A DNA stretch of 64,000 nt from Fredinandcohnia humi (GCF_001439915.1 NZ_LMBW01000003.1:330020-394019); one strand, 5' to 3'. Numbered from the stretch's first letter, positions 16,922-26,632 are shown. Notes: generated by a model not told the origin, from the letters alone. Made by a program: numbers and translations.

Positions 16922-16956
16922 AGGCATTCGCTATTTGGCGGATGCCTATTTTTTAT
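16922..16956 (+). terminator. Terminator of the T7SS signalling operon
   Basis: AGGCATTCGC pairs with GCGGATGCCT around a 6-base loop, followed by ATTTTTTA. A smaller hairpin CCCAC/GTGGG (about 16,903-16,917) precedes it. Confidence 0.8.
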
Positions 16957-17112
16957 AAAAATAGTAAAGATGAACTGTTTTTGTAATACTAATATGAGAC
17001 TTAATTCCTATTCCTTCCAATTTTATCATAATTTTTACCTTAAGTTTACAAGCTATTAACAGTGTACAGATAAGATTTACATAGAAAGATAAAATTGCGG
17101 GAGGAACACGAA

Positions 17113-20100
17113 ATGATTTTAGGGAAACGAGTGAGGAACAAGCTGAAAAAAGGATTGATTGTCATTTTCAGCCTGACCATTTTACTGTCCAATGTGAGTC
17201 TTGCTTCAGGACCGAAAATGGTATTTGCGGAGGATGTCCAGTCGATCGATTCAGCGCAGCGGGTATTAAACCAACCAACTGAGGACGAAGCATCACAGGT
17301 GGAAGAATCGCTTACGGAAGAGCCAACCAACCAGAATGAACCTGAAGTTCAGGAAGAATCCACAAATCAAGAAGTACAAGCAACCGAGACAAATCCGGAA
17401 ACTCAGGAACAGCATGAAGCTCAAGAAGAATCAATAACCGAAACAGACCCGGAAACTCAAGACAAGGCAACAACCGAAGAGGTACATCCAACTGAAGATA
17501 ACGCAACAATCGAGGAGGAAATACCAGCACCAACTGGTGAAAAAACTCAACCAACAGAGACAATCTTTGATAGCCTTCCACACCTTCTCATTACTGAAAT
17601 TTCACCGAACTCAAAGGGTGCTGGAACCGACTATTACGAGTATTTTGTGGTGTACAACAACACCAATCAACCGCAACCATTAACAAATTACACGTTTACA
17701 TATCGTTATACCGACACTGGGAAAGACTTGCTATTTCAAATCCCAGCATCAACCATTAAACCACAGGAAACTCTCATTTTTTGGTTTAACAACGGAAACA
17801 AAACGCTAGCAGATTTCAACGCGAATTTTGGAACAGCATTACCTGAGGAAAAAGTGGTCCAGTTTACCAATGTTTTTCCTGGTTTTGCAAATGGCGGCAA
17901 TCGTGCCCTCGTCATCAAAAATCACCAAGGAACTGAAATCATTTCTGCTAGCTATCTAGATGGGGAAACCGATAATACTGGAGCAGTTGTCGAATATAAT
18001 TACCCACCATCCGGAACGGAAATGGTGAAACGCCAAGTGCTGGCACAGCCAACTCCAGGTGTAATCCAGCAAACGCAGGTTCCAGAAACTCCGGTGAATC
18101 TACCAGATGTGCCTGAGGACACAGAAGCACCAGTGATTACACATACACCTATCACTAACAGCAAGCCTCTGACGCCAATCCAAATCGAGGCAAATGTAAC
18201 GGATAATCTCGCCATTCCAAGTGTAACGCTTTTTTATAAAAATGGGGACTCGAATGAATTCACGGCGTTGCCAATGAGTCCAAACGAGCAAACCTATACA
18301 GCGGAAATTCCGAGTTTCCATGTATATGAAGAAATCACCTATTATCTCGAAGCAAGTGACGGTGTACATACTGAAAAAACAGATGAATATACGATTCAGG
18401 TAGTGCAACCCGAGGTTGATTTTTCAAAGATCCCTCATTTGCTTGTTACAGAACTTGTCCCTGATTCAACGAATGTAGGATCAGCCGATGGCTATGAATT
18501 TATCGAAATCTACAATAACAGCAGTGAAGCGCTCAATTTTAAAGATTATAAAATGTACTACAGATACGGAACAGACCCTGGAACAGATGTTGTCTGGCCG
18601 TCTGTCCCAGAGGATGTTGTGATTCCGGCAGGGGAAACGCTTGTCCTATGGATTATCAATACCCAAAACGGCGGGAAAACCGTTGCAGATTTTAACGCCA
18701 ACTATGGCTCTAATTTGGTTGAAAACAAGAATATTGTTCGCATCCACAGTGACGGCATGGCAAACGGCAGCATGCGTGGACTTGTCATTGGAACGAACAC
18801 ACATAAAGAGATTTCGGTGGCTTATTATAATGATGAACCGAATGTAGATGACACGATTGCAAATAAAGGAATTGTCTATCTCTATCCAACCGATAAATCC
18901 ACTCTTTCAAAAAAAGTGGGCATCCTGGATGCGACTCCAGGTCGAGTTGAAGGCTTCCAGGTACCAAGTCAATCTGTCCAAATGGAAGAAGACACAGTCC
19001 CACCGAGCGTTGAAAACCTAACGGCAATCACTGAGGTGAATCAGAAGGACAATATCGACATTGCTGCAAACGTAACAGACGACAAGGAGGTCAAATCGGT
19101 CCGTTTGTATTATAAAATTGACCAACAGGATGAATATAGCGAAGCGATTTTACAAGAGAATTACGATGATCTCCTTTATCATCACACCATCTATTCACCT
19201 AATTTAATTGGACATGAGTATGTGGATTATTACTTTGTGGTGTCTGATGGAAAAAATGAAGTGAAAAGTGAGAACTACCGTGTAACCATTACAAATGACC
19301 TTGACGGCTCAAGCCTGCGATTTAATCTAAAAGATGGAGAAATGCTCCGTGGGGAAAAAATCATCAAGGCTACTTCTGCGGTTGATACTCCAGAAAAAAT
19401 GAAGCTGTTTATTGATGGTAGTGAAGTAAAGGAAGGGAGCTATCCCTCCATTGAACACACGGCATATTTTGCGTTTGAAGTAAATGGCCTGAATACGTAT
19501 TTCCAAAACGCCGTTACGATGGGCGATGAAGTTCTATATGTCATGGATAAGGACTGGCTCACGCAGTGGAAAACGTTCAGCATTCCAATTGAGCCTGAGC
19601 GACTTCCGGTTGGCGACACGACGATAACCGTTCGTTCCGGAAACAAGGCGTCACCATTTGACCTTGAGTCCGCGGAAAACCGAGACGACTACGATTTACG
19701 AAACGTACGCTTAGTCCTAGCGGATGGAACGGTGATCAAGGATCCGAACTACAGTGACCCAGCACGTATCCTGAAAATGAACGATAATAATCCATTCGTT
19801 GATTTTACGTTTACGATTACCGAAAAGGAAGCACATTCCCTAACCTATAAATGGGATACGACGTCTATTAAAGACAAGAAGCATAAGGTCCTCGTTCAGG
19901 ATGCAGATGAAGAGATCACCGCAGAGGTTTTAGTCGACAACACAGCACCTGATATTAAAACGAATCTGAAAAAGAAAGCATACAAGGGTGCTTTTACCAT
20001 TAATGTTGATGTGAAGGATAAGCTTTCTGGGGTTGAAAAAGTCACGGCCACCTTAGATGGCAAGGAAATTCAAGTTCCGTTGGAAACAGCGTCCTCAAAG

Positions 20101-21807
20101 CTTGAAGCTGGTAAACATAAACTTGTGGTTGTTGCAACTGACAAAGTAGGAAACAAAAACGAAGAAGTTTTTCATTTTGAGGTTGCTGATGAAAATCCAC
20201 ATAAGCCGGAGCTTGTCTCACCTAAATTAAATGCTCTAGTTGATGGCAACCCAGTTTTACAGGTAAAAGTAAAGGACCCAACGAATGATCAGTTGGATGT
20301 TACATTTTATGAGGCGTATCAATACGATGTGAATTCAAGTGTGAAAGGCTTTAAAAATGTAGGTGATTTTGAGCCGCCCCAAGAAATGATTCCTGAAGGG
20401 GAAAAGGCGTTTACCTCTGAGGACAATTCGCTTGTTTCAAAAGCAGACGGCGAGTATTTGGTGTCTGATTCTGATACACAATTCCCGTATCATCGCTTCG
20501 AGGTCACAGTGGATGCGTCACTTGATGAAAAGGACCGTGTTGAGCTTTTTTGGAAAGGGAATTCCCTAGAGGGTAGAAAGGTTTCAATGTACGCCTGGGA
20601 CCACAGTACAGGAAAGTGGACATTAATTGAATTTAAGGTAGCGGGTAAAGAGGATTTTGAACTCTCCGGTGAGGTTGGAGTAGGCGACTTTGTACGCGAG
20701 TCAAAAATAAATGTGATTGTCCAAGATGAAATTCCAAGCTCGCCAGACGAGTATGACTATACTTTTGTCTGGATGTCAGATACCCAATTTTATTCCGAGA
20801 GCTATCCGTATATTTTTGACCGACAAACCGAGTGGATTGCCGAAATGAAGGATAAGCTTAAAATAAAATATGTATTCCATACAGGTGATTTAGTGAATAA
20901 ATCAAACCAGGAGTATCAATGGAAGAATGCTGATAAAGCGATGAAGGTGCTTGATGATAACAACATCCCATACGGAGTTCTCGCGGGAAACCATGATGTG
21001 GATCAAGTAAGTAATGATTATTCACAGTTCTATAAGTATTTTGGTGAAAATCGATTTAAGGATAAGCCGTATTATGGTGGTTCCTACCTAAACAATCGTG
21101 GTCATTATGATTTGATTTCAGCAAATGGCAATGATTATATTATGGTGTACCTCGGCTGGGGTGTGACGGACGAAGGCATTCAGTGGGTGAATGATGTGCT
21201 TGCTGCCCACCCGGATCGCAAAGCAATTCTAAGTTTTCACGAATACTTGCTTGCTACAGGGACTAGGCATCCACTTGGTGAAAAGCTTTTTAACGAAATT
21301 GTTGTTCCAAATAAAAATGTGATGATGGTGTTGAGTGGCCATTACCATGAAGCACAAACGTTAGTTGACGAAATTGATGATAACGGGGATGGTGTCCCTG
21401 ACCGTACTGTGACACAAATGCTTGCCGACTATCAGGCTGGACCAGAGGGTGGCCAAGGCTACTTGAGACTGCTGCATTTTGATCAAGATAATAATCGCAT
21501 TGTGGTAAATACGTATTCGCCATATCTTAACCAATACAATTATTACAAGCCAGATTTGTATCCTGGAAAAGATGATTTTGTGATTAACATGGATTTAGCG
21601 CCAGTCACAAAGCGAGTCGCAACGGATTACTTTGCGGTCAATGTCTATACCGATCATGAAATCGGCACTACTAAGGCGAAAAGTGGTAAAATCGCCGAGA
21701 TTGTCTGGAAAGGCTTAGAAAAGAACCGTTCTTACTCCTGGTACACTGTGGTCAAAGACAAATACACAGGTAGAACCGTTTCAGATATTTGGTCATTTCG
21801 TAAATAA
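17113..21807 (+). CDS. Secreted LTD / Ig-like / metallophosphatase multidomain protein
   Basis: A Sec signal peptide (basic start, hydrophobic core, cleavage near VFAED) leads into a Glu/Thr/Gln-rich spacer, two lamin-tail (LTD) domains (about 155-285, starting PHLLITEI, and 435-580, starting PHLLVTEL), Ig-like modules, and a calcineurin-type metallophosphatase (about 1215-1476). Phosphatase motifs are SDTQF, TGDLVN, GNHD, SFHEY and SGHYHEA; the first has DTQ where DxH is usual. A fibronectin-like tail ends the 1,564-residue protein. ATG 17113 is chosen because GGGAGGAA lies 7 bases upstream; ATG 17095 has none. No cell-wall sorting signal is visible. It has its own promoter region and terminator, so its link to T7SS is positional only. 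Confidence 0.87.
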   Translation: MILGKRVRNKLKKGLIVIFSLTILLSNVSLASGPKMVFAEDVQSIDSAQRVLNQPTEDEASQVEESLTEEPTNQNEPEVQEESTNQEVQATETNPETQEQHEAQEESITETDPETQDKATTEEVHPTEDNATIEEEIPAPTGEKTQPTETIFDSLPHLLITEISPNSKGAGTDYYEYFVVYNNTNQPQPLTNYTFTYRYTDTGKDLLFQIPASTIKPQETLIFWFNNGNKTLADFNANFGTALPEEKVVQFTNVFPGFANGGNRALVIKNHQGTEIISASYLDGETDNTGAVVEYNYPPSGTEMVKRQVLAQPTPGVIQQTQVPETPVNLPDVPEDTEAPVITHTPITNSKPLTPIQIEANVTDNLAIPSVTLFYKNGDSNEFTALPMSPNEQTYTAEIPSFHVYEEITYYLEASDGVHTEKTDEYTIQVVQPEVDFSKIPHLLVTELVPDSTNVGSADGYEFIEIYNNSSEALNFKDYKMYYRYGTDPGTDVVWPSVPEDVVIPAGETLVLWIINTQNGGKTVADFNANYGSNLVENKNIVRIHSDGMANGSMRGLVIGTNTHKEISVAYYNDEPNVDDTIANKGIVYLYPTDKSTLSKKVGILDATPGRVEGFQVPSQSVQMEEDTVPPSVENLTAITEVNQKDNIDIAANVTDDKEVKSVRLYYKIDQQDEYSEAILQENYDDLLYHHTIYSPNLIGHEYVDYYFVVSDGKNEVKSENYRVTITNDLDGSSLRFNLKDGEMLRGEKIIKATSAVDTPEKMKLFIDGSEVKEGSYPSIEHTAYFAFEVNGLNTYFQNAVTMGDEVLYVMDKDWLTQWKTFSIPIEPERLPVGDTTITVRSGNKASPFDLESAENRDDYDLRNVRLVLADGTVIKDPNYSDPARILKMNDNNPFVDFTFTITEKEAHSLTYKWDTTSIKDKKHKVLVQDADEEITAEVLVDNTAPDIKTNLKKKAYKGAFTINVDVKDKLSGVEKVTATLDGKEIQVPLETASSKLEAGKHKLVVVATDKVGNKNEEVFHFEVADENPHKPELVSPKLNALVDGNPVLQVKVKDPTNDQLDVTFYEAYQYDVNSSVKGFKNVGDFEPPQEMIPEGEKAFTSEDNSLVSKADGEYLVSDSDTQFPYHRFEVTVDASLDEKDRVELFWKGNSLEGRKVSMYAWDHSTGKWTLIEFKVAGKEDFELSGEVGVGDFVRESKINVIVQDEIPSSPDEYDYTFVWMSDTQFYSESYPYIFDRQTEWIAEMKDKLKIKYVFHTGDLVNKSNQEYQWKNADKAMKVLDDNNIPYGVLAGNHDVDQVSNDYSQFYKYFGENRFKDKPYYGGSYLNNRGHYDLISANGNDYIMVYLGWGVTDEGIQWVNDVLAAHPDRKAILSFHEYLLATGTRHPLGEKLFNEIVVPNKNVMMVLSGHYHEAQTLVDEIDDNGDGVPDRTVTQMLADYQAGPEGGQGYLRLLHFDQDNNRIVVNTYSPYLNQYNYYKPDLYPGKDDFVINMDLAPVTKRVATDYFAVNVYTDHEIGTTKAKSGKIAEIVWKGLEKNRSYSWYTVVKDKYTGRTVSDIWSFRK

Positions 21808-21816
21808 GACAAACTG

Positions 21817-21844
21817 AAAAAAGGGCCAGAAATGGCTCTTTTTT
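21817..21844 (+). terminator. Terminator after the metallophosphatase gene
   Basis: AAAAAAGGGCCA and TGGCTCTTTTTT form a stem around GAAA. Confidence 0.85.
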
Positions 21845-21942
21845 CGCTTTCGTGTTCCTTTTTGTAATAATTATTCATTTATCGTTACAAACTAATGCTG
21901 TAGGTGTATATTCTGTTGCTTTACCACGTTATTCTGCTGGCG

Positions 21943-21971
21943 TTTACTTGCTTTTGAAGCCATGATATACT
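21943..21971 (+). promoter_or_regulatory. Candidate sigma-A promoter for yvjA
   Basis: TTTACT (21,943) and TATACT (21,966) are separated by 17 bases, 37 bases before the yvjA start. Confidence 0.5.
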
Positions 21972-22007
21972 GCCAAAAGCGCACGACTACAAACGGGGGT
22001 TTATTCA

Positions 22008-22874
22008 TTGAACAGAAGAAGACGTCAGCACGAAGTACATCCAATACTTCAACAGGTAAAGGAATTTATATACATACTACTTGGTTCGGCCACGGTGGCT
22101 CTTTCGTTTAATCTGTTTTTGTTACCGAACAAGGTTGCATCCGGCGGTGTGAGTGGGATTAGTACGATCCTGAACACCCTGTTTGGATGGGAAGCAGCCT
22201 ATGTTCAATGGGCTTTTAATATCCCTTTATTCATTGCAGGTGTCATTTTTCTTGGAAAGGTATATGGTGCCCGCACGTTAATTGGCACTCTTTTTCTACC
22301 ATTTGTTGTTTATCTTTCGAGAAATTTGGAGCCTGCAACGCTAGATCCCTTGCTTGGTGCTTTATTCGGCGGGATAGGAATCGGATTGGGTCTTGGCATC
22401 ACATTCCGGGGCAATGCATCGACAGGCGGAACTGACCTTGCCGCTCAAATTGTTCATAAGTATACAGGCATCTCCCTTGGAAAATGTGTTGCCTTCATTG
22501 ATGGCCTGATCGTCTTAACCGCTGCGATTGTGTTCGATATTGAGAGTGGGCTCTATGCACTGATTGGACTTTTTGTCACAAGCAAAACGATTGATTTGGT
22601 ACAAGTTGGTCTAGGTAATTCGAAAATGGCTCTCATTATTACGAACAATCAGAATGAAGTGCGACAGGAGATTTTTGACAAACTGGATAGAGGGGTAACA
22701 AAGCTCTCAGGATATGGAGGGTACACCAATGATGAGCGCCCAATGCTCATGTGTGTGGTAGACCAGAAAGAGTTCACAAAATTGAAACAAGTGGTTCAAA
22801 GCATTGATACATCTGCATTTGTCATCGTAATGGACACTGCAGAGGTATTAGGAGAGGGTTTTAAAAGAGCGTAA
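22008..22874 (+). CDS. yvjA: YitT/YvjA-family membrane protein (DUF161 + DUF2179)
   Basis: The 288-residue protein has five to six membrane helices in its first 200 residues (motifs PNKVASGGVSG and GNASTGGTDL, typical of the YitT family) and a C-terminal soluble DUF2179 domain with TKLSGYGGYTNDERPML. Its biochemical role is not established. TTG 22008 follows GGGGG by about 9 bases. Placement directly before cccB matches yvjA in Bacillus subtilis, which supports the name over other YitT paralogues. Confidence 0.9.
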   Translation: MNRRRRQHEVHPILQQVKEFIYILLGSATVALSFNLFLLPNKVASGGVSGISTILNTLFGWEAAYVQWAFNIPLFIAGVIFLGKVYGARTLIGTLFLPFVVYLSRNLEPATLDPLLGALFGGIGIGLGLGITFRGNASTGGTDLAAQIVHKYTGISLGKCVAFIDGLIVLTAAIVFDIESGLYALIGLFVTSKTIDLVQVGLGNSKMALIITNNQNEVRQEIFDKLDRGVTKLSGYGGYTNDERPMLMCVVDQKEFTKLKQVVQSIDTSAFVIVMDTAEVLGEGFKRA

Positions 22875-22929
22875 AAGGGGTATAATAAGAAATGTATAAT
22901 GGAAAATTTTATTACAGGGGGTAAATTCT

Positions 22930-23271
22930 GTGAAACGTAAGCTATTTGGATTTCTATTAGGAACTGGGCTTGTATTTGCTCTAGCGGCATGTGGCGGTGG
23001 GAACGATAATGCAGCTAAAGAGCCAGCAGGCAACAATGGCGGAGCTACTGCCGTAAATGCTGAAGAAATCTACAAAGGAAACTGTGCTTCATGCCATGGT
23101 CAAGATTTAGCAGGTGCTGGAAGTTTCCCAAGTCTTCAAACAGTAGGCGCTAAATATTCTCAAGACGAAATTGCAGGCATCATCGAAAATGGTCGTGGCG
23201 CAATGCCAAAAGGTATCATCAAAGGTGAAGAAAAAGACGCAGTTGCTGCATGGTTAGCTGAGAAAAAATAA
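22930..23271 (+). CDS. cccB: Cytochrome c-551, membrane-anchored lipoprotein
   Basis: CccB is a small lipid-anchored c-type cytochrome on the outer face of the membrane in the Bacillus respiratory chain. The 113-residue product has a signal peptide with lipobox LAAC (Cys at 21), a flexible Gly/Asn-rich linker, and haem site CASCH, with the distal ligand Met in GAMPKG. GTG 22930 follows a GGGGG ribosome site. It sits 55 bases after yvjA and is followed by its own terminator. In B. subtilis it also lies beside ftsE. Confidence 0.96.
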   Translation: MKRKLFGFLLGTGLVFALAACGGGNDNAAKEPAGNNGGATAVNAEEIYKGNCASCHGQDLAGAGSFPSLQTVGAKYSQDEIAGIIENGRGAMPKGIIKGEEKDAVAAWLAEKK

Positions 23272-23286
23272 TAAATAAGTATGCAG

Positions 23287-23315
23287 GCCTTTCGGGTGAA
23301 CCGGAAGGCTTTTTA
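23287..23315 (+). terminator. Terminator of cccB
   Basis: GCCTTTCGG and CCGGAAGGC form a stem around GTGAA, followed by TTTTTA. Confidence 0.85.
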
Positions 23316-23335
23316 TAATTGGCTGGATTTAGGGT

Positions 23336-23469
23336 AGGGAACAATTATTATGTTTGGGGCACAATTAATGCGAGTCGGGGCACAATAATAAAAGATAGGG
23401 CACAATTACTCGAACTTAGGGAACGATTATCAAAACATAGGGCACAATCTCAAAATGAATACCACAATT
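23336..23469. repeat. 20-21-bp phased array, AGGGCACAATT unit, seven copies
   Basis: Cores related to AGGGCACAATT start at 23336, 23356, 23377, 23397, 23418, 23439 and, more degenerate, 23459. Steps are 20 or 21 bases, with unrelated bases between. The core is the same as in the array after yukD, 20 kb away. It fills the gap between the cccB terminator and the NERD gene. Confidence 0.88.
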
Positions 23470-23542
23470 AAAAATATTTTTATAAAAAAAGCAGGAATCA
23501 TAGATTATTTTGTCGAACAATTGAGATAAATGAAAGGAGTAG

Positions 23543-24529
23543 ATGCATTTGATAAGAAAAAAACGTACAATTCCACCAGAGATTTTAATCCTTGAAGCAT
23601 TATTGCGGAGATTAAGGTCTAACCATCCCAAAATTCCGCAGATTCAAGCCGAATTAGCGAAAAGAAAGAAAGGGTACCGTGGAGAGCTTTCCGTAAACTA
23701 TTATTTGGACCTCATCGACAAACTCGAATTCCTCATTTTACACGATATCCGACTTTCAGATAGTAAAAGCTACTTCCAAATTGACACTCTCATACTTACA
23801 CCTCATTTTTTCTTAATTCTAGAAATAAAAAATATAGCTGGAATCCTATTTTTTGAGAATGATTCTAATCAAATGATTCGAACTCTAAACAATGTGGAAG
23901 AAGGCATGGAAAATCCAATTCTACAAGCGAGACGGCATACACGTCAATTAAAAAGTTGGCTAATACAACGGAAACTTCCACTTTTGCCAATCGAGTATTT
24001 AGTCATCATCAGTGACCCAAAAACAATCATTAAAGCATCAAGGACAAGTATCTTTACAAAAGTGATGCATAGCACAAATCTTCCATTTATATTTGAGAAA
24101 ATAGAAAAAACACATACAAAAGAAACTTTGACGATGAAGGAAATGAGGAAAATAGCGGGGACGATTGAAAAACACCATACTCTTAAAAAACCAGATTATC
24201 TTAAAAAGTTTTCATTATTGCAATCTGATATACAAAAAGGTGTTCTTTGCCCTAAGTGTCTTGCACTCCCAATGGGCAGGAAAAAAGGTTTTTGGTACTG
24301 TCCGAAGTGTCAAACAAATTCGGGTGATGCACATATTGAAGCACTTGGGGACTATGCAAAACTTATCAATTCAATGATAACGAATCAACAGGTAAGAGAG
24401 TTCCTACAAATCCCATCTAGTAAGGTAGCGAGAAATATTCTGGAGTCTATGAAGCTCTCATCCACAGGCACCACCAAATCCAGAACCTACCACCTCCCCC
24501 AATACCAATATTTACACACCACCACCTGA
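23543..24529 (+). CDS. NERD-domain protein with C-terminal zinc ribbon
   Basis: The 328-residue protein contains a nuclease-related (NERD) domain: GYRGELSVNYYLD at about 50, QIDTLIL at about 83-89 and the strand FLILEIKN that carries the Glu-x-Lys typical of restriction-like nucleases. A zinc ribbon follows (CPKCLALP and CPKCQTN, about 235-260). NERD proteins are thought to act on DNA, but cellular roles are mostly unknown. AAGGAG lies only 3 bases before ATG 23543 and 9 bases before TTG 23549, so the latter may be the true start. It interrupts the cccB-ftsE order of B. subtilis. Confidence 0.85.
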   Translation: MHLIRKKRTIPPEILILEALLRRLRSNHPKIPQIQAELAKRKKGYRGELSVNYYLDLIDKLEFLILHDIRLSDSKSYFQIDTLILTPHFFLILEIKNIAGILFFENDSNQMIRTLNNVEEGMENPILQARRHTRQLKSWLIQRKLPLLPIEYLVIISDPKTIIKASRTSIFTKVMHSTNLPFIFEKIEKTHTKETLTMKEMRKIAGTIEKHHTLKKPDYLKKFSLLQSDIQKGVLCPKCLALPMGRKKGFWYCPKCQTNSGDAHIEALGDYAKLINSMITNQQVREFLQIPSSKVARNILESMKLSSTGTTKSRTYHLPQYQYLHTTT

Positions 24530-24820
24530 ACCCTAATCCCATCGCAACCTTACTGCCATGAAATGAAAATGTAATATTTTTAGTCGTTTTTTGACGAATA
24601 ATGATGTTATAATGGAAAAAGTAATGAAATCTAGTTCATTTTACCCTATAATTGCAAGTTGCATAGCCTATTTGGGGCGCAAGTATGTCCAAAAGGGCAT
24701 TCGCGCTTCTATTTTCATTTAATAGATTACTAACTTAACACAACATATTCTCCCACTAATCCGGTGGGGTCATACTTCCAGCAGACGTGGGATAAAAAAA
24801 CGATGATAGGTGATTCGTAA
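24530..24820 (+). promoter_or_regulatory. ftsEX upstream region with extended -10 promoter
   Basis: TGTTATAATG (24,605-24,614) is an extended -10 element. TTGACGAA just upstream (24,591) is too close to be its -35 but differs by one base from a Spo0A box (TTGTCGAA). A second TATAAT lies near 24,649. No short gene was found in this stretch. Confidence 0.4.
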
Positions 24821-25507
24821 ATGATAGAAATGAAGGATGTCTATAAAAAGTATCCGAACGGTGTCATGGCCGTTAATGGATTAAATGTAAAAATCGAACA
24901 AGGTGAATTCGTATATGTGGTTGGTCCAAGTGGAGCGGGAAAATCGACTTTTATTAAAATGATGTACCGAGAAGAGAAGCCCACAAAAGGTTCAATCATC
25001 ATAAACGGCGTCGACCTTGCAAAATTAAAAGAAAAAAGAGTTCCCCTTTTACGAAGAAATATCGGGGTCGTGTTCCAGGATTTCAAGCTTTTACCGAAGC
25101 TAACTGTATACGAAAACGTAGCATTCGCGCTTGAAGTAATCGAAGAAAATCCGAAGAATATTAAGAAGCGTGTGATGGATGTGCTTGACCTTGTTCGTCT
25201 TAAGCATAAAGCACGACACTTACCGGATGAACTATCCGGTGGGGAACAGCAGCGTGTGTCAATAGCAAGATCAATCGTAAACTCTCCGGGTACGCTTATT
25301 GCGGACGAGCCAACGGGGAATCTTGACCCAGAAACATCATGGGAAATTATGAACATTTTTGAAGAAATCAATTTCCGCGGGACGACCATCGTGATGGCGA
25401 CGCATAACCGCGAAATTGTAAATACAATAAAAAAACGCGTAATTGCGATTGAGAGCGGAAAAATTGCGCGCGATGAAGTAAGGGGTGATTACGGCTATGA
25501 AGCTTAA
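24821..25507 (+). CDS. ftsE: Cell-division ABC ATPase FtsE
   Basis: FtsE is the cytoplasmic ATPase of the FtsEX complex; in Bacillus it drives the cell-wall hydrolase CwlO through FtsX. The 228 residues equal the B. subtilis length. Walker A is GPSGAGKST (about 36-44), signature LSGGEQQR (about 138-145), Walker B LIADEP, and H-loop ATHN. ATG 24821 has AGGTGA 7 bases upstream. The end overlaps ftsX by 11 bases. Confidence 0.97.
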   Translation: MIEMKDVYKKYPNGVMAVNGLNVKIEQGEFVYVVGPSGAGKSTFIKMMYREEKPTKGSIIINGVDLAKLKEKRVPLLRRNIGVVFQDFKLLPKLTVYENVAFALEVIEENPKNIKKRVMDVLDLVRLKHKARHLPDELSGGEQQRVSIARSIVNSPGTLIADEPTGNLDPETSWEIMNIFEEINFRGTTIVMATHNREIVNTIKKRVIAIESGKIARDEVRGDYGYEA

Positions 25508-26390
25508 CACACTCCGCCGTCATTTTCGAGAAAGTTCAAAAAACCTGGGGCGTAATGGCTGGATGACATTCGCATCTGTCAGCGCCGTAACTGTAACGCT
25601 ACTTCTTGTTGGTGTATTCTTAGTCATCATGATGAACTTAAATAGTATGGCGACTTCACTTGAAAAAGACGTCCGTATCAGTGTTCACACGGACTTAACG
25701 TCAACGAAGGAACAACAAGACGCATTAAAAGCGGAAATAGTAAAAATACCTGAGGTTGCCGATGTTACCTTTTCCTCAAAGGATGAAGAGCTTGGAAAAA
25801 TGATCGATAGCTTTGGTGAGGATGGAAAGATTTTTGAAATGTACGAGCAAGGTAACCCCCTTCATGATGTATTCGTCGTGAAAACGAAGGAACCACAGGA
25901 AATCATGAAAGTAGCCGATCAGGTTGAAAAAATGGAGTATGTTCATAGTGTAAACTATGGGAAAGGAAAAGTAGAAAAGATTTTCAGTACGGTTGGTGTT
26001 TCACGAAACATCGGAATCGGGCTGATCATCGGTCTTCTTTTCACTGCTATGTTCCTAATTTCAAATACGATTAAAATTACGATTTTTGCGAGACAAAGAG
26101 AAATTGAGATTATGAAGCTTGTTGGAGCAACAAATGGCTTTATTCGCTGGCCATTTTTCCTAGAGGGCTTGTTCCTTGGAATTCTTGGTTCGATGATTCC
26201 AATTGGGATTATCCTTGGCTTCTACAATTATTTATACGATTTGATTCAACCACAACTAAATGGAACATTCTTAGAGCTCTTATCATTTAATCCATTTGCC
26301 TACCAAGTAACGGGGCTGCTGCTTCTAATTGGTGCATTTATCGGAGTATGGGGAAGCCTAATGTCTGTTCGAAAGTTTTTAAAAGTATAA
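25497..26390 (+). CDS. ftsX: Cell-division membrane protein FtsX
   Basis: FtsX is the four-helix membrane partner of FtsE with an extracellular loop that activates peptidoglycan hydrolases. The 297-residue product has the first helix at about 20-45 (VSAVTVTLLLVGVFLVI), an outside domain up to about 170, and three more helices with the RQREIEIMKLVGATN segment between them. ATG 25497 is chosen because AGGGGTGA lies 9 bases before it and the length then matches B. subtilis (296). It overlaps ftsE, so the two are coupled. Confidence 0.96.
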   Translation: MKLNTLRRHFRESSKNLGRNGWMTFASVSAVTVTLLLVGVFLVIMMNLNSMATSLEKDVRISVHTDLTSTKEQQDALKAEIVKIPEVADVTFSSKDEELGKMIDSFGEDGKIFEMYEQGNPLHDVFVVKTKEPQEIMKVADQVEKMEYVHSVNYGKGKVEKIFSTVGVSRNIGIGLIIGLLFTAMFLISNTIKITIFARQREIEIMKLVGATNGFIRWPFFLEGLFLGILGSMIPIGIILGFYNYLYDLIQPQLNGTFLELLSFNPFAYQVTGLLLLIGAFIGVWGSLMSVRKFLKV

Positions 26391-26395
26391 GTGGA

Positions 26396-26632
26396 TGTTC
26401 AAAAAGTCGGGTGAAAATGACACATCGCAAGAGGAACTTCGACTAAATGCTAACACGTCCTGTGTCAAACGTCGAAGTCACCGCATCCTGTGGAAGCTCG
26501 TTGATTTGCTTTTCCGTTCCTCACGTATTAACTGCATACGTTCCGGTACTCAAAGCTGCGTCGCCTCGAACTTTCGACGCACAGGACGTGGCGCTTTTGT
26601 CTACGTGGTCCTTTTCATCCTCCTTTTGAACA
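26396..26632. mobile_element. MITE-like palindromic repeat element, 237 bp
   Basis: The segment is bounded by TGTTCAAAA (26,396-26,404) and its exact complement TTTTGAACA (26,624-26,632). Inner parts also mirror each other, for example GTGAAAATGACAC against GGTCCTTTTCATCC, and AACACGTCCTGTG against CACAGGACGTGG. It follows the ftsX stop by 5 bases and has no real gene. The pattern fits a non-coding dispersed element of Bacillus genomes. No target duplication was found. Confidence 0.65.

Noticed and set aside
24591-24613. TTGACG and TATAAT as a -35/-10 pair for ftsE
   Set aside because: The spacer is only 11 bases. The -10 is more credible as an extended -10 element.
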